The notes under the pieces were generated by a model. The model saw only the letters and a program-made list of their open reading frames with translations, was not told the DNA's origin and ran no database searches. A program made the translations under genes and the position numbers. Positions 20,726-31,180 of a stretch of 64,000 nucleotides of DNA are shown piece after piece. The DNA is from Macrothele yani (taxonomy: Eukaryota; Arthropoda; Arachnida; Araneae; Macrothelidae): the NCBI GenBank assembly GCA_039090855.1, contig CM077013.1:134189240-134253239 (forward strand), written 5' to 3'. Within the stretch, counting starts at the first letter, position 1, and every line of letters starts with the position of its first letter.

Positions 20726-21769
20726 ACTCGTTGCTGTCATGGATAAAGGCAGCGATTTATCAGATTTGTAAAAAGAGATGATTATCGGCTTTCGAGACAA
20801 GGGTGGCAGTATTTCTGAAACATCGCAGTTTGTGAACTGTTCGCGTGCTGCTGTGGTTAAAGTGCATCGTGATTGGAGAAATGGCACTATTGCGAATAAG
20901 CGACGCAAAAACTGCGGATCACCTCGTGCCCTTGATGTGAGAGGTGAAGGTCGGCTTCGAGCGTGCGTGAGGGCCGGTCAACACGCTACAGTGGAGCAAC
21001 TCACTGGCCGAATGAACCAGGGAGCTACCGGAAGTGTGTCTAAACCGATAGTTCAGCGAATCCTGCTGCGTATCGGGCTGCGATGCAGACGGATGGTCAC
21101 TGCACCTATGCTAACGAAGGTGCATTTGCAGAAAAAGGCTTGCATTTGCACGGCAGTATCGGAATTTGACCTTCGCTAATTGGCAAAAAATTGCCTTCTC
21201 CGATGAGTCCCGTTTTCTGCCGCATCGAACGGATGGACGTTGGCGTATAAGGTGAGAAACATCGGAGAACAAACACTCTTCAACCATTGCTGGAAGAACA
21301 CAAGCTCGTGTGGACTGCGTTATGGTTTGCGGTGTGTTTTCGTGGTATTCTCTGGGTCCACTCATACCTGTGGAAGACCCCGAATTCTTCATGAATTCGT
21401 CCTTACAGACCATGTACACCTATACATGCTGATTGTCTTCCCTGGGGCTGCTGGAGAAAAGAAATGTCCGAGAGTGGTTGGAAGAGCACGATGAAAACTT
21501 CATAGTACTTCCCTGGCCCCCTAATTCCCCAGATTTAAACCCAATCGAGCATCTGTGGGACCACCTCGATCGTGTTGTTCTTTCTATGGATCCTCCACCA
21601 CGCACCCTCCAGCAGCTGTCAGATGCACTGCAGTCATGGCTCCACATACCTGTTAACACCTTAAAGCACCTTACTGAGTCACTCCGAACCAGTCTAGCTG
21701 CTGTCCGCGCTGCACACCGCGGTTAATCTGGATATTAGCTGGTGGTCACAATAATGTGACCCGACCGTC
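20726..21769 (+). mobile_element. Tc1-like element, 5' end lost, pseudogene
   Basis: From ATG 20739: MDKGSDLSDL, a stop, then KEMIIGFRDKGGSISETS and a helix-turn-helix/GRPR-like region. Further on come SDESRFLPHRTDGRWRIR with the first catalytic aspartate in another frame, and finally PWPPNSPDLNPIEHLWDHLD with the catalytic glutamate. The QQDN block with the second aspartate is deleted near 21430. The 3' terminus reads inward gacggtcgggtcacattatt, next to TA at 21770-21771. No matching left terminus was found. Confidence 0.8.
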
Positions 21770-22006
21770 TATATCTCTGAGCAATCGTACTTTGTGGTGT
21801 TCGGCCTGAGGATGACGTCAAGGTGACCTCGAAAAATCTCGCCTTTACTTATTTTAACTGATGTCTTTTGGATGTAAATCAATTTTATTTTTTTAAACGT
21901 GATTGGGCTAAATGCATTGGTTTTGAATCGTCTTATTTTACCAAATGAAAGCACTAACTGTTTGCTCAAAAGTTTCCATGGGAGCAGCTGCAATTTTGGT
22001 TCTTCA

Positions 22007-22254
22007 TTTTTTTAAACGACCCACATGAGCATCTAAGGCTATAAAAGCAGTAGCTTGTCCTTGATTTAGGGTCACAGGTTCCAGGGAAAGGGCAAAGCCC
22101 TTTCCCTGGAACCTGTGACCAACCTTCATGAGGCATTGATGGTGTGTAAGACAAACACACCATCAATGCCTCATGAAGGTTTTGGACTTGGTTACATCTC
22201 GGAGGAATAATAATTAGAAGTTAAAGCTTCGCACCACTCGGCCACTGAAGCGAA
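22007..22254 (-). repeat. SINE-A remnant with two perfect hairpins
   Basis: SINE-A landmarks (ggctataaaagcagt, ttgatttagggtca, ggttccaggga, gtaagacaaacac) identify it. Its middle has been replaced by two back-to-back perfect palindromes: arms 22070-22093/22097-22120 (24 bp, 3-base loop) and 22121-22147/22155-22181 (27 bp, 7-base loop). No other SINE-A copy here has them. Confidence 0.8.
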
Positions 22255-23115
22255 CCATCAGATTCACCGTTGGAATTAACGACCATTGCTGAGTGGCACA
22301 CTGTAACAACAGAAATTATTTAGACACTACACATATACAGAACGTTGTATAACTGCTATTACAAGGACTCGGGTTTATAGATTCGACAACGTTATTCCAA
22401 GGTGCCACCACAGGGACAGAAATGCAGAAAGAGGAGTAAATAAGAAGTGAGAGAGTGAGAAAGAGAGAGAGAGAGAGAGACAGCGCAAGGATCATGATGC
22501 GAAAGGGATGAGAGATAACTTTCGGTGACACACATGACGAAACGAAAAAATATCGACCGAACATTCCTACGTGCTGATGATGGAAGCGATTACGGCCAGG
22601 GAAGAAAAAATCAAGTTAGGGGAGGGACGCTCATTAAAGGAGCCAAAAGATCGTTACCAGGCAACGAGGATAAATGGTGGTGGATAAAAAATTTCCTCGG
22701 ACGAGGTACGAATTAAGGACACCAGATAAGAAACTCATTTAGCACACTGACTATCAAACGAAATCGCTTGTTTTTGCCTTCATCAACAAATCGCTAGCTA
22801 CCTAATTCATCTCGGCACACGAACTAATTTCTACCCAGTTTGCTTCAAACAGCTAAATCTACAAACGCATAGCATCGACACAAGCACGTTCGCACAGACA
22901 CGAATGCAAATTTATTGTGCATCTGTGATTGAAATCAGTGAAGGTTAAAAAGTAAATCGCGAGAACTGACAAAAAAGTATATATATTAAAAGTAAAAAAA
23001 TAAAGTAAGACGTGATAACATTTTACGATTATTTCATTTCCGAAACGATCTATTTTTAGCAGCACTTTAAATTAAATGTAACATCAAAATGTCACGATAA
23101 AAATTCAGCGCGTTG
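22255..23115. other. Unassigned, with a short (GA)n tract
   Basis: Contains a (GA)n microsatellite near 22459-22481 and otherwise nothing recognised. AT-rich toward the right. Confidence 0.4.
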
Positions 23116-23472
23116 TACGGGGTGATTCACTCGTTCTCGGCCCCTCAATTTCCCTTATAACTTGCAAACTAGTGGGCGTAATTCATTAAACTTTTACACG
23201 GACCTACCTTGGTGCATGAGAAGCACGGTGATCTCACAGCAAGTGTTGAAAGTGGTCGCTTTAGCATCAATGGCATACCTGCACACTCCTCTCCATGTTA
23301 CGGAAGGTATTCAATACATCGGGAGTCAGAGCATTTCCCGCCGAATGTTTTCCTGCAGTTCCACGAGAGTCCGTGGCTTGTTGCAATAGACATTCCTTTT
23401 CAGCATGCCCCCAAAGGAAGAAATCCGGTGGGGTAAGGTGAAGCGACCTTGGTGGCCAAACTCTTTTAGTTA

Positions 23473-23677
23473 TTTTTTTTTAATTGGTGGTTTAACGACA
23501 ACCATGAGTAACTCCGTGGGCTATAAGCAGTCGTCCTCCCCTAATTTAGGGTCACTGGTTCCAGGGAAGGGAGAAAGGCAGTGCTTTAAGACAAATACAA
23601 CATCCATGACTCACCGGGATTCGAACCCGAAACCACTTGGACGAACGGCCATAAGCCAGCGCTTAGACCACTGAGGA
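23473..23677 (-). repeat. SINE-A copy inside a mariner-like element
   Basis: gtttaacgacaaccatgagt, ggctataagcagtcg, gtcactggttccagggaagg and the B-box complement gggattcgaacccg are present; the tRNA-like start is truncated (ends ccactgagg). Minus is sense. Just beyond it, about 40 bases (23684-23724) match the RTE phrase aaaattggaaagggagtgag. Confidence 0.75.
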
Positions 23678-23744
23678 TACAGCACCAATAAAAATTGGAA
23701 AGGGAGTGAGACAAGGTGAGACCGAATAGAAGTTATTGTTCTTT

Positions 23745-24205
23745 CAACGTTTATAAGTGAGTAACGGAAAAATTCTCATCCGACCGCCACCGGGAAACGA
23801 ATCCAGGGCTCTTCCAGTTACGCGCCGGACATGCTTCCACTGCACCACAGCGGCCTCGAAATTCTCTAGACTCGCATACGACAAACTGTCAAACCACCTG
23901 GCAGGTTGCTTTCTTTGAAGATCCGCACAATGCTGGGGATTCGTCAAAGATGCACAGCAGCAACTGAACAAATAACTAGAAGGCGAATGAATAATAAATA
24001 CACAGTTGACGTGGATTAGGAACATCAAATAGAAGTCATCGCTCTTTCCACGTTTAGAAGTGAATCACGGAAAAATTCTCATCGGCCGCCACCGGGGAAA
24101 AGGGAATTTTTCCGGGCCTCACAAAAAACTGTCTCTGAGAATTTTTTCCGCGACTATTTCATTTCATGTTCCTAATCCAGGTCAACTGTGTATTTATTTA
24201 TTAAG
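23745..24205. repeat. Foldback of the paired tRNA-like family
   Basis: A tRNA-like unit (23782-23855, minus) is followed by the same body as at 7000-7200. A second, partial unit starts near 24045, and an inverted copy of the outer segment (aataaatacacagttgac...ggattaggaacat) lies at about 24120-24205. The structure is related to the 6845-7395 foldback and was inserted into the mariner-like element. Confidence 0.65.
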
Positions 24206-24736
24206 GTGACACCGTTTCTGTGCCACAGAGTGGCACTCCTTAGAAAAGACACGATCTTCAAAGAGGGAAACAATTTCAGCCATGCTGACATTGGAGGTGT
24301 GGCCGGTGGCACCATTCTGCTGAAAATATCCATTACGGAGTTTCTACGTCGTCCAACTGATTCACAAACTCATGGAAGATTTCCACGTAGGCTGCGGTAT
24401 CCACCGTTATATGGAAGAAGATTGGGCCAACAATGCGGCGGCGCGACAGAGCAAATCACACACCAATTTTTTCATCATGAGGAGGTGTCTCAAGCACGGT
24501 GTTAGGATTCTCACTAGCCCAAATACGGTAGAGACTAGCGACGCCACCCGCTACTCTCTAGCCCGTGTGACGCGCCTGCGCATAGTGAAGGCCGATTGCG
24601 TGTTCGGTGTCCTCGGAAGTTCGCTGACCATGCTTCTTATACGCCAAGGTAGGTTCGTGTGAATTTTTCACAGAATTACCTCAATTAGTTTGCAAGTTAT
24701 AAGGGAAAATAAGGGGCAGAGAGCGAGTGAAACTTA

Positions 24737-25959
24737 CACTAAAGCGCAACTGAATTAGAGACAGCTGGCGTTACGCAAATGTGGCGCTGTGGGCAGCCCT
24801 GTAAACGGAAACGACATGACGTATGCAGCGATCCGACAATATAAGGAGTGACGCAATGGGAATCAATAAGAGTCGGACGCAGTATGGGTAAGGCGAAGGA
24901 TCTAAGCGCATTTCATCGTGGGTAAATTGTCGGGGCCCGACGAATGAGTCACTCCATCTCGGAACTCGTGCAGGCACTTGGATTTTTACGAGCCACTGTG
25001 TCACGGGTGCACCCGTGAGTACATCGAATCCAGTAAAACCATCCCTGCAAGGGCCAACTGACGTGGACAGCAGCGTGTGGATGAGCAGGGTCATCGTCGG
25101 CTAGCTCGCATTGTAACAGCGGATAGACGGGCCACAGTGCAAGAAATCACTCGGCAATTTAACGCTGGTGCACAAAAACGTGTAAGCAGCCACGCCATCC
25201 AGAACAGTCTCCTCGCTATGGGGTGCAGAAGCCATCGTCCCACGAGGGTAACGCTGCTGACCGCACATCACAGGGTGCAAAGATTAGCATGGGCGCGGGA
25301 ACATCGCCACTGGACTCTAGACATGTGGGAAAATGTTGCCTGGACTGATGAGTCGAGATTCACGTTGGTACATGCGGATGGCAGGACACGAGTACGGCGC
25401 AAACCACATGAAGCGATGGATCCTTCTTGCCAGCAGGGCACTACACTTCAAGCTGGTGGGTGTGGCATTCTTGCCTGGGGACTGTTTACGTGGACTGAAA
25501 TGGGACCCCTGGTACGTGTAACATCGTCCTTCACAGGTCAACGTTACCGGGATATCCTGGACGACCATTTGCTCCCGTTTGTGCATCTTCAACATCCCAC
25601 TGGGGACCTCATCCTGCAACAAGACAATGCACCGTGCCATCGCTCCCGAATTGTATTTGAATGGTTGGATGAACACTCCACCGACGTGACCTCGCTTCCT
25701 TGGCCAGCTAGGTCACCTGATCTCAATCCCATCGAGCACATCTGGGATGCCATCGAGAGAGATGTTCGAGGCTCTGACCCCCTCCATCAAATCTTCGTGA
25801 ACTGTGGGAGCTTGTTCAGGGGTCGTGGATCCGTATGGCTAACCAACGCTTCCGGTGTCTTGTCGAGTCCATGCGGAGACGAATCGCCGCAGTCATCAGG
25901 GCGAAAGGTGGTGCTACACGTTACTAGATAGGTATCTCTAATTCAATTGCTCTTCAGTG
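24737..25959 (+). mobile_element. Tc1-like DD36E element, nearly full length
   Basis: The terminal inverted repeats begin CACTAAAGCGCAACTGAATT on the left and CACTGAAGAGCAATTGAATT on the right, next to TA at 24735-24736 and 25960-25961. The left TA is shared with the end of the mariner-like element. At 1.22 kb it has the typical size. Coding is described under 24884-25926. A hAT element begins 37 bp beyond its right end. Confidence 0.85.
24884..25926 (+). pseudogene. Tc1-like transposase (DD36E), lightly damaged
   Basis: Cut-and-paste transposase. From ATG 24884 it reads MGKAKDLSAFHRG, a TAA, then IVGARRMSHSISELVQALGF. A frameshift near 25015 leads into a 284-codon open frame at 25077-25931 with WTDESRFTL (first catalytic Asp), LILQQDNAPCHRSR (second Asp) and PDLNPIEHIWDAI (Glu). 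I count 36 residues between the second Asp and the Glu, the spacing of the DD36E (Incomer-type) group rather than the DD34E of Tc1. A one-base loss near 25787 shifts the last ~45 codons; the original frame ends AVIRAKGGATRY, typical of the family. All three catalytic residues survive, but one stop and two frameshifts inactivate it. Confidence 0.85.
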
Positions 25960-26034
25960 TATATAGCCACCATTAATGTGACCCAAAGTATTAGAGCAGG
26001 AATTCCCAAACTTTTCGAGACCGCGCCACCCTTC

Positions 26035-26253
26035 TTTTTTTTTTGATTGGAGGTTTAACGACCACCGTGAGCAACTCAATGGGCTATAAGCAGTCGCCCG
26101 TCCCTAATTTAGGGTCACTGGTTCCAGGGAAGGGAGAGAGCCAGTGCCGTAAGACAAACACAACACCCATGCCTCACCGGGATTCGAACCCGGACCCCTC
26201 ACGGACGAATGATCAGAGGCCAACGCCTTAGACCACTGCGCCACCGGGGCGGC
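26035..26253 (-). repeat. SINE-A copy with 10-bp target duplication
   Basis: Near-consensus copy inserted in the hAT terminus. The direct repeats GCCACCCTTC lie at 26025-26034 and 26257-26266. On the minus strand the tRNA-like head and B box GGTTCGAATCCC are intact, and the A tail is 11-12 bases. Confidence 0.9.
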
Positions 26254-26436
26254 ACCGCCACCCTTCACATGTTAAATTTTCTGTGCGACGGCCCTGTACC
26301 CAAAATTAAAAAAAAGAAATGCCCAAATTCGAGTTTGTGGTATTTTTTAAAAAAGAAAATAGTCATTTACATTACTAGCTTGTATTCATTTTAAAGTAAA
26401 AATAAAAAAATAATAAAAAATTACAGAGCTGAATAA

Positions 26437-26658
26437 TTTTTTTTTTTTTTTGTTTGGAGGTTTAACGACCACCGTGAGCAACTCAATGGGCTATAAGCAG
26501 TCGCCCGTCCCTAATTTAGGGTCACTGGTTCCAGGGAAGGGAGAGAGCCAGTGCCGTAAGACAAACCCAACATCCATGCCTCACCGGGATTCGAACCCCC
26601 GGACCCCGTTCGGACGAATGATCAGAGGCCATCGCTTAGACCACTGCGCCACCGGGGC
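26437..26658 (-). repeat. SINE-A copy with 10-bp target duplication
   Basis: Near-consensus copy with a long A tail (T run on the plus strand). The exact direct repeats AGCTGAATAA lie at 26427-26436 and 26659-26668. The B box is intact except for a two-base insertion in the flanking C run. Confidence 0.9.
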
Positions 26659-27439
26659 AGCTGAATAAAATTGATGAGATAGGCATATTTTCACAATGGT
26701 AGCACTCTTCATTTGGCTTTTACATTTTTTCAGTAACTTTAGAAACTACCTAAGAGAGTTATTTGCATCTTAAAGGGATAGGGAGCTAGTTTCTCGTCAC
26801 ACAAAACTTTGAATCCGGGGACAATGTTCGATACAGCTACGAGAATCTCCTTCTCAACGTTAATTTTGCTTCTACTATATATCTGAATTTTATCATCGCT
26901 AGAGCTGAAAATCCTGCATCACAAAGGTAGGATGTGGCAGAAAGGAGAGTTACTCTCACGCCTTCTTACTCAATTCTGGGTACTTCTTTGCCATACCGTC
27001 CCAAAACTGTGGCAGAGTTCCTGAAGATAATGTCATCTTCAGTATGGAGTCTGCAGAAATCTATATTAACTGTTCCTGCTCAGCAGTAGTGAAGTTGGTG
27101 GTGGATCTACTGTAAACGGGACTGTAACCCACGTGTGTTCATCTGTTTGTGGAGGAACATATTTGTCAAATTGAACGTTGAGTTGAGATAGATGTTCCAA
27201 AATCTGCATGTTTGCATGTGGCGTTTCACTATAAATTATAAGTTTTAGTTTTTCCTTATAGTCACGACGCCCCGGACCAAGACCGGCGACGCCTTGGGGC
27301 GTCGCGACGCACAGATTGAGGACCTCTGTATTAGGGGCATCAACAGCTATATTTATCTGGAGGGAAATGAAAATACGGATTCTTGACGCAAAATACGCTG
27401 TATAAGAAGCGCACAATTACCGATACGAAAGTAAACTTA

Positions 27440-27665
27440 AGTATGTAAAATAGCATAACTATGCTAGTAATCCGAATTGATTGGCGTAAAATAGAAATCA
27501 AAGTTTCCAAGCTTCCGAATATCAACCAGATGGCTTTTTTCAAGGAAGTTTGGAATCTTCCTTTCTTGAGAAAGCCATCTGGTTGATGTGCGAAAGCTTG
27601 GAAACATTGATTTCTATTTCACACCAATAAATCTGAATTGCTAGTATAGTTATGCTACAAATTTT
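27440..27665. repeat. Palindromic pair of segment X
   Basis: ttggcgtaaaatagaaatca, gtttccaagcttccgaatat and caaccagatggctttt occur at 27480-27540, and in inverted form at 27565-27640. The short loop is near 27550. Segment X also occurs once at 16310-16405. Confidence 0.7.
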
Positions 27666-27746
27666 GAAGATGACAATCCGATTTTTGGCGTAAATGTGAC
27701 AAGGATGGTAAGTCAGATAATATCCGAAAACTTGAAAATTTTCATC

Positions 27747-27819
27747 GTTCTGGAGCGGGACTCGAACCCGCGTCTCCCAGAAAACGCCCGGGTATGCTAA
27801 CCACTACACCACCCAGAAC
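27747..27819 (-). tRNA. tRNA-like unit (probable pseudo-tRNA or SINE head)
   Basis: 73 bases on the minus strand with a fully pairing acceptor (GTTCTGG/CCAGAAC), an anticodon stem CCCGG/CTGGG and a perfect T arm GCGGG-TTCGAGT-CCCGC. The A box is GTGGTGTAGTGGTTAGCATA. The anticodon loop GCGTTTT lacks U33. The unit recurs with the same flanks at 17405 and twice at 50641-50818, so it is part of a repeat. It is the best-preserved tRNA fold in the window. Confidence 0.35.
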
Positions 27820-28119
27820 GACCAAGTTTCAAGTTTTTGATCAATTTGAATTTAACCATCTTCAAAATTTGTATTATATTGTCATCTTCAAAATTTGTAT
27901 TATATGGCGTAATCCCGTATTTCTTTCATGATAGTTATGCTACTTTAAGTTTAGTCGGTGTACAGTTCCTCGTTATTAATTAAACTTAGGTTTTATGCAC
28001 TCAACACACAATGCCCTCCAATACCTGACAGCATTTAAAAAAAAAAAAATTAGTGGAATACGTTTCATGTTCAATCCTACACTTCTGGTGATAACTTCGT
28101 GATGTCACTTCCTAATATA

Positions 28120-29516
28120 CACTCATGGTCAATCAAACTTGCGCACCTAGAAGAAAACATGCTACAACCGCGAAACTTTGCAAATAGCTAGAGTGCGTGC
28201 TGGTATGCAAATGATCCGCCTTTGGTGCAAGTGCGCACGATCCCACACCCTGTGATGGCGCTGCAAGCACGAACCGGAGGCCATATTAACCGGGGTGTAG
28301 TCGATGCCCCATGAAAGTGAAAAGCACCGGCCGACGCAAGCAAGAGTACAGAGTGACAAGAATGCCTTGTAGGCGCCAGAGACGTCTATTTACGCAACTT
28401 ACGGGCTTTGAGAGAGGCCGGATCATCGGGCTGAAAACCGCAGGGTGGTCGGATGGCCGTATAGCCCGCCAAGTGGATCGTTCTGACCATACCGTCCGAC
28501 TGTTTTGGGAGCAGTGGACACGTGATGGCACTGCCACACGGCGAAGCGGCTCCGGACGGACCAGGAAGACCACCGGTAGAGAGGATCGACCGATCGTGCG
28601 CCAGGCACGAACGGGTCCTACGGGGACCCGGTGCACTATACAGGTAGCGGCTCCTGTGTGCCCACGAACCATTTCCCAACGCCACGCGGAAGCAAATCTG
28701 CGATCCCAGCGTCCCTTACGTGTGCTGCCATTAACACCAGAACATCGCCGGTTCAGTGTGCAGTGGTGCCAGGCCAGAGCGACGTGAAACGCTACAGACT
28801 GGAGACGTGTGGCGTTTAGCGATGAGTTCCGATTCGTTTTGGGGACAGATGATCATCATGTTCGAGTGTAGAGGTCCCCGGGTCAATAACACAATCCCAA
28901 CGTCGATATCGAGCGCCACACCTCCCCCACTGCAGGCATTATGGTCTGGGGAGCCATAGCCTACGATAGCTGATCATCTCTAGTAGCGGTACGTGGATCA
29001 TTGACGGGCCAGCGGTATGTGGGTGAGATCCTACGGTCACATGTGCTCCTATTCCTGGCCGAAATTCCACGTGCGCTGTACCAGCAGGATAATGCCCACG
29101 CGCACACGGGCTGCCCAAGACTGCCTACGTCATGTTCTGACACTTCCATGGCCTGCCAGTTCCACGGACATGTCTCCTATTGAGCATTATGGGACCAGTT
29201 GAAAAGCCAGCTTTCGCTGTGCCGCACTGTCGTGCACTTGGAGCACACCGTCTAACACGTGTGGATCAGTCTGCCGCAGGACATCAGGCGTCTGTTCGCC
29301 TCCATGCCGGACCACATTGCAGCATGTATCGCCGCACGAGGCGGTGCGACGCGCTATTGAAAATCACCGGACTGCGTGCCACAGATCCCTCTGTAATTGT
29401 CCCGCAGCTCTGTTTTTGCCATTATGTGTATCATTCATCTGTATCATTACCTCCATAAAGTTTGAGTTCAATCCGATGCTTCCTTCTTGGTGAGCAAATT
29501 TCATTGTCCGCGAGTG
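28120..29516 (+). mobile_element. Tc1-like element, decayed full-length copy
   Basis: The inverted ends match as cactcatggtcaatcaaact against cactcgcggacaatgaaatt (read inward). Transposase coding from about 28361 (MPCRRQRRLFTQLTGFERGR) runs through a helix-turn-helix region (GWSDGRIARQVDRSDHTVRL), SDEFRFVLGTDDHH (first Asp), YQQDNAHAHTG (second Asp), LPWPASSTDMSPIEH (Glu) and DHIAACIAARGGATRY ending near 29361. At least three frameshifts and a stop separate these blocks. A 158-codon open frame covers 28311-28787. Confidence 0.85.
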
Positions 29517-29668
29517 CATTTTCGGTAGCTTCTGTAGCCCGTTATTACAGTATTTTTTTCACATACATGATAAAGGATCTGTACTTCTGTTTTGCTTTCG
29601 TGGCGCAAAAGTTCTGATTTTCAGCCACTACTGAAACGCAGCCAATTAGCGGGAAATCAGAAAATATA

Positions 29669-31180
29669 AGGGGCATTCAAATGCAAACGAGCCAACGCAC
29701 ATAAACTGCCGAATGGCTTTACCGCCGCAGCGTCGACACAAAATGTAGGTGACACCACTGCAGTGTTATGACGCAATGAAATATGGCGCTGCGATCACGC
29801 GACCGCGGATGCCTTTGTACAGGACCTGAAGCAGATGTTCGGTCCAACCAGTCACGACTGAAGCAAAGAACAATGAACAGAGTGTGGTTATTTGGTTTTC
29901 AACCGTAGAAGGTGTCGGGAGTACAGAAATTCATCGCCGCATGAGTAACGTGTACGAAAACTGCATGTCTCTGTCACGTGTTAAAGACTGGAGTAAGCGG
30001 TTCCGAGAGCGGCGGTCATCACTGACCGATGATTCGTGGCCAGGGCAAGGACCCCGTGTGATCACCAATGTTTCCGTTGCTGAAGTGGATAGTCTCATTC
30101 GGGGATACAGAAGAGTCACGGTGGAAGCAGTTGCCGACAAAGTTGGAATCAGTGGAGGGAGTGTGCACACAATTATCTGAGATCGTTTATAGCACCGGAA
30201 GATTTGCGCGCAGTGGGTGGCTCGCACCTTGCGATCTGGGTGTGTCCTCGGAACATTTACTGAGGTATCACGAGGAAGGCCACCTTTCATCGACGTAATC
30301 ATTACAGGAGATGAAACGTGGATCATTACAGGAGATGAAATTATCAACTCTAAAGCAAAAGACAAAGCAGCCAATGGAAGCCCACGTCATCTCCCTTGCC
30401 AAAGAAGTCAAAGGGAATGCAGATAAGTGTACGAAAGGTCATGATGACCTTCTTTTTCCACCACAAGGGTCCCCAGTTGGTCCCGTTTCTCGCCACGGGA
30501 AACACCGTAAACGCTTCCCGTAATGCGGACACCCTCAAATCTCTGCGAATATCGTCACTCAAGTCACTTCATGACAACGCCCGCACCCACACTGCGATAA
30601 AAAGACCAGGATTACCTTTACAAATTCAGGTGGGAAACACTCCAGAATGTGGCATACAGCTCAGATTTGTTCCCCTGTGACTTTCGCATTTTCGAGGAGC
30701 TGAAGAAGCACCTGCGGATCACAGATTTCTCTCGGTCGAAAAGGTGCAGGACGCGTCCCTCTGTGACTTTCGCATTTTCGGGGAGCTAAAGAAGCATCTG
30801 CGGGTTACAGCTTTCCCTCGGTCGAAAAGGTGCAGGACGCGTCCCTCTGTGACTTTCGCATTTTCGGGGAGCTGAAGAAGCATCTGCGGGTCACAGCTTT
30901 CTCTCGGTCGAAAAGGTGCAGGACGCGTCCTCCTGTGACTTTCGCGTTTTCGGGAAGCTAAAGAAGCATTTGCGAGTCACAGATTTCACTCGGTCGAAAA
31001 GGTGCAGGACGCTGTTCAGGAATGGTCCCGCCAGCGACCCACCGCCTTCTACGCACGAGGAATCGAACGTCTAGTGTCACAGTGGGATAAGTGCCTTCAT
31101 AGCCACGTGGAATATTTTGAAGGTAAGTCACAATATGTTTTTCATACACCGTTTGGCTCGTTTTCATTTGAAGGACCTAT
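29669..31180 (+). mobile_element. Mariner with fourfold repeat in its 3' coding part
   Basis: The inverted ends share cattcaaatg.aaacgagcca; TA flanks. Transposase coding: WFSTVEGVGSTEIHRRMSNV, SLSRVKDWSKRFRERRSSLT, VGISGGSVHTII, then the first-Asp motif TGDETW, which is itself duplicated 20 bp apart near 30300-30345. Next come HDNARTHTAIK (second Asp) and the SDLFPCDFRIF region (third Asp) beginning the repeat at 30675. After the repeat the true C terminus resumes: QEWSRQRPTAFYARGIERLV, SQWDKCLHSHVEYFEG. Multiple frameshifts; not active. Confidence 0.85.
30675..31020 (+). repeat. Four tandem copies inside a mariner transposase
   Basis: Units start (tgtgactttcgc) at 30675, 30762, 30848 and 30934, giving periods of 87, 86 and 86 bp. 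Each encodes about DFRIFGELKKHLRVT.FSR followed by the KV-QDA region in shifted frames. The unit length is not a multiple of three after the first, so only one copy at a time can be in frame. It spans the third catalytic aspartate and the following helix. Confidence 0.85.

Larger units (their letters stand above)
23118..24736 (-). mobile_element. Mariner-like element with ~95-bp ends, carrying insertions
   Basis: The left end (cactcgttctcggcccctca, cccttataacttgcaaacta, acctaccttggtgc) matches the inverted right end over ~95 bp, and TA lies beside each end. Minus-strand coding is recognisable at 24530-24210 (RIWASENPNTVLETPPHDEK, IGVWFALSRRRIVGPIFF, then QQNGATGHTSNVSMAEI in another frame) and 23461-23210 (WPPRSLHLTPPDFFLWG, CNKPRTLVELQENIRREM). 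Frameshifts and stops are frequent, and the second acid is changed (QQNG). A SINE-A and a foldback are inserted between the two coding parts. Confidence 0.8.
25997..27328 (-). mobile_element. hAT element (ZBED/Charlie-like) with SINE insertions
   Basis: Ends CAGGAATTCCCAAACTTTTC and (inward from the right) CAGAGGTCCTCAATCTG, flanked by 8-bp TATTAGAG (25989-25996) and TATTAGGG (27329-27336). The minus strand around 27010-26780 encodes FWDGMAKKYPELSKKA and SYLCDAGFSALAMIKFRY, the hAT C-terminal dimerisation block, with stops. Two SINE-A copies sit in its right-hand (3') part. Internally deleted and dead. Confidence 0.75.

Noticed and set aside
21781..21860. Penelope-like 3' tail (gcctgaggatgacgtcaagg), similar word at 32180
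   Set aside because: The word resembles the end of Penelope-like coding, but it is too short and isolated to assign.
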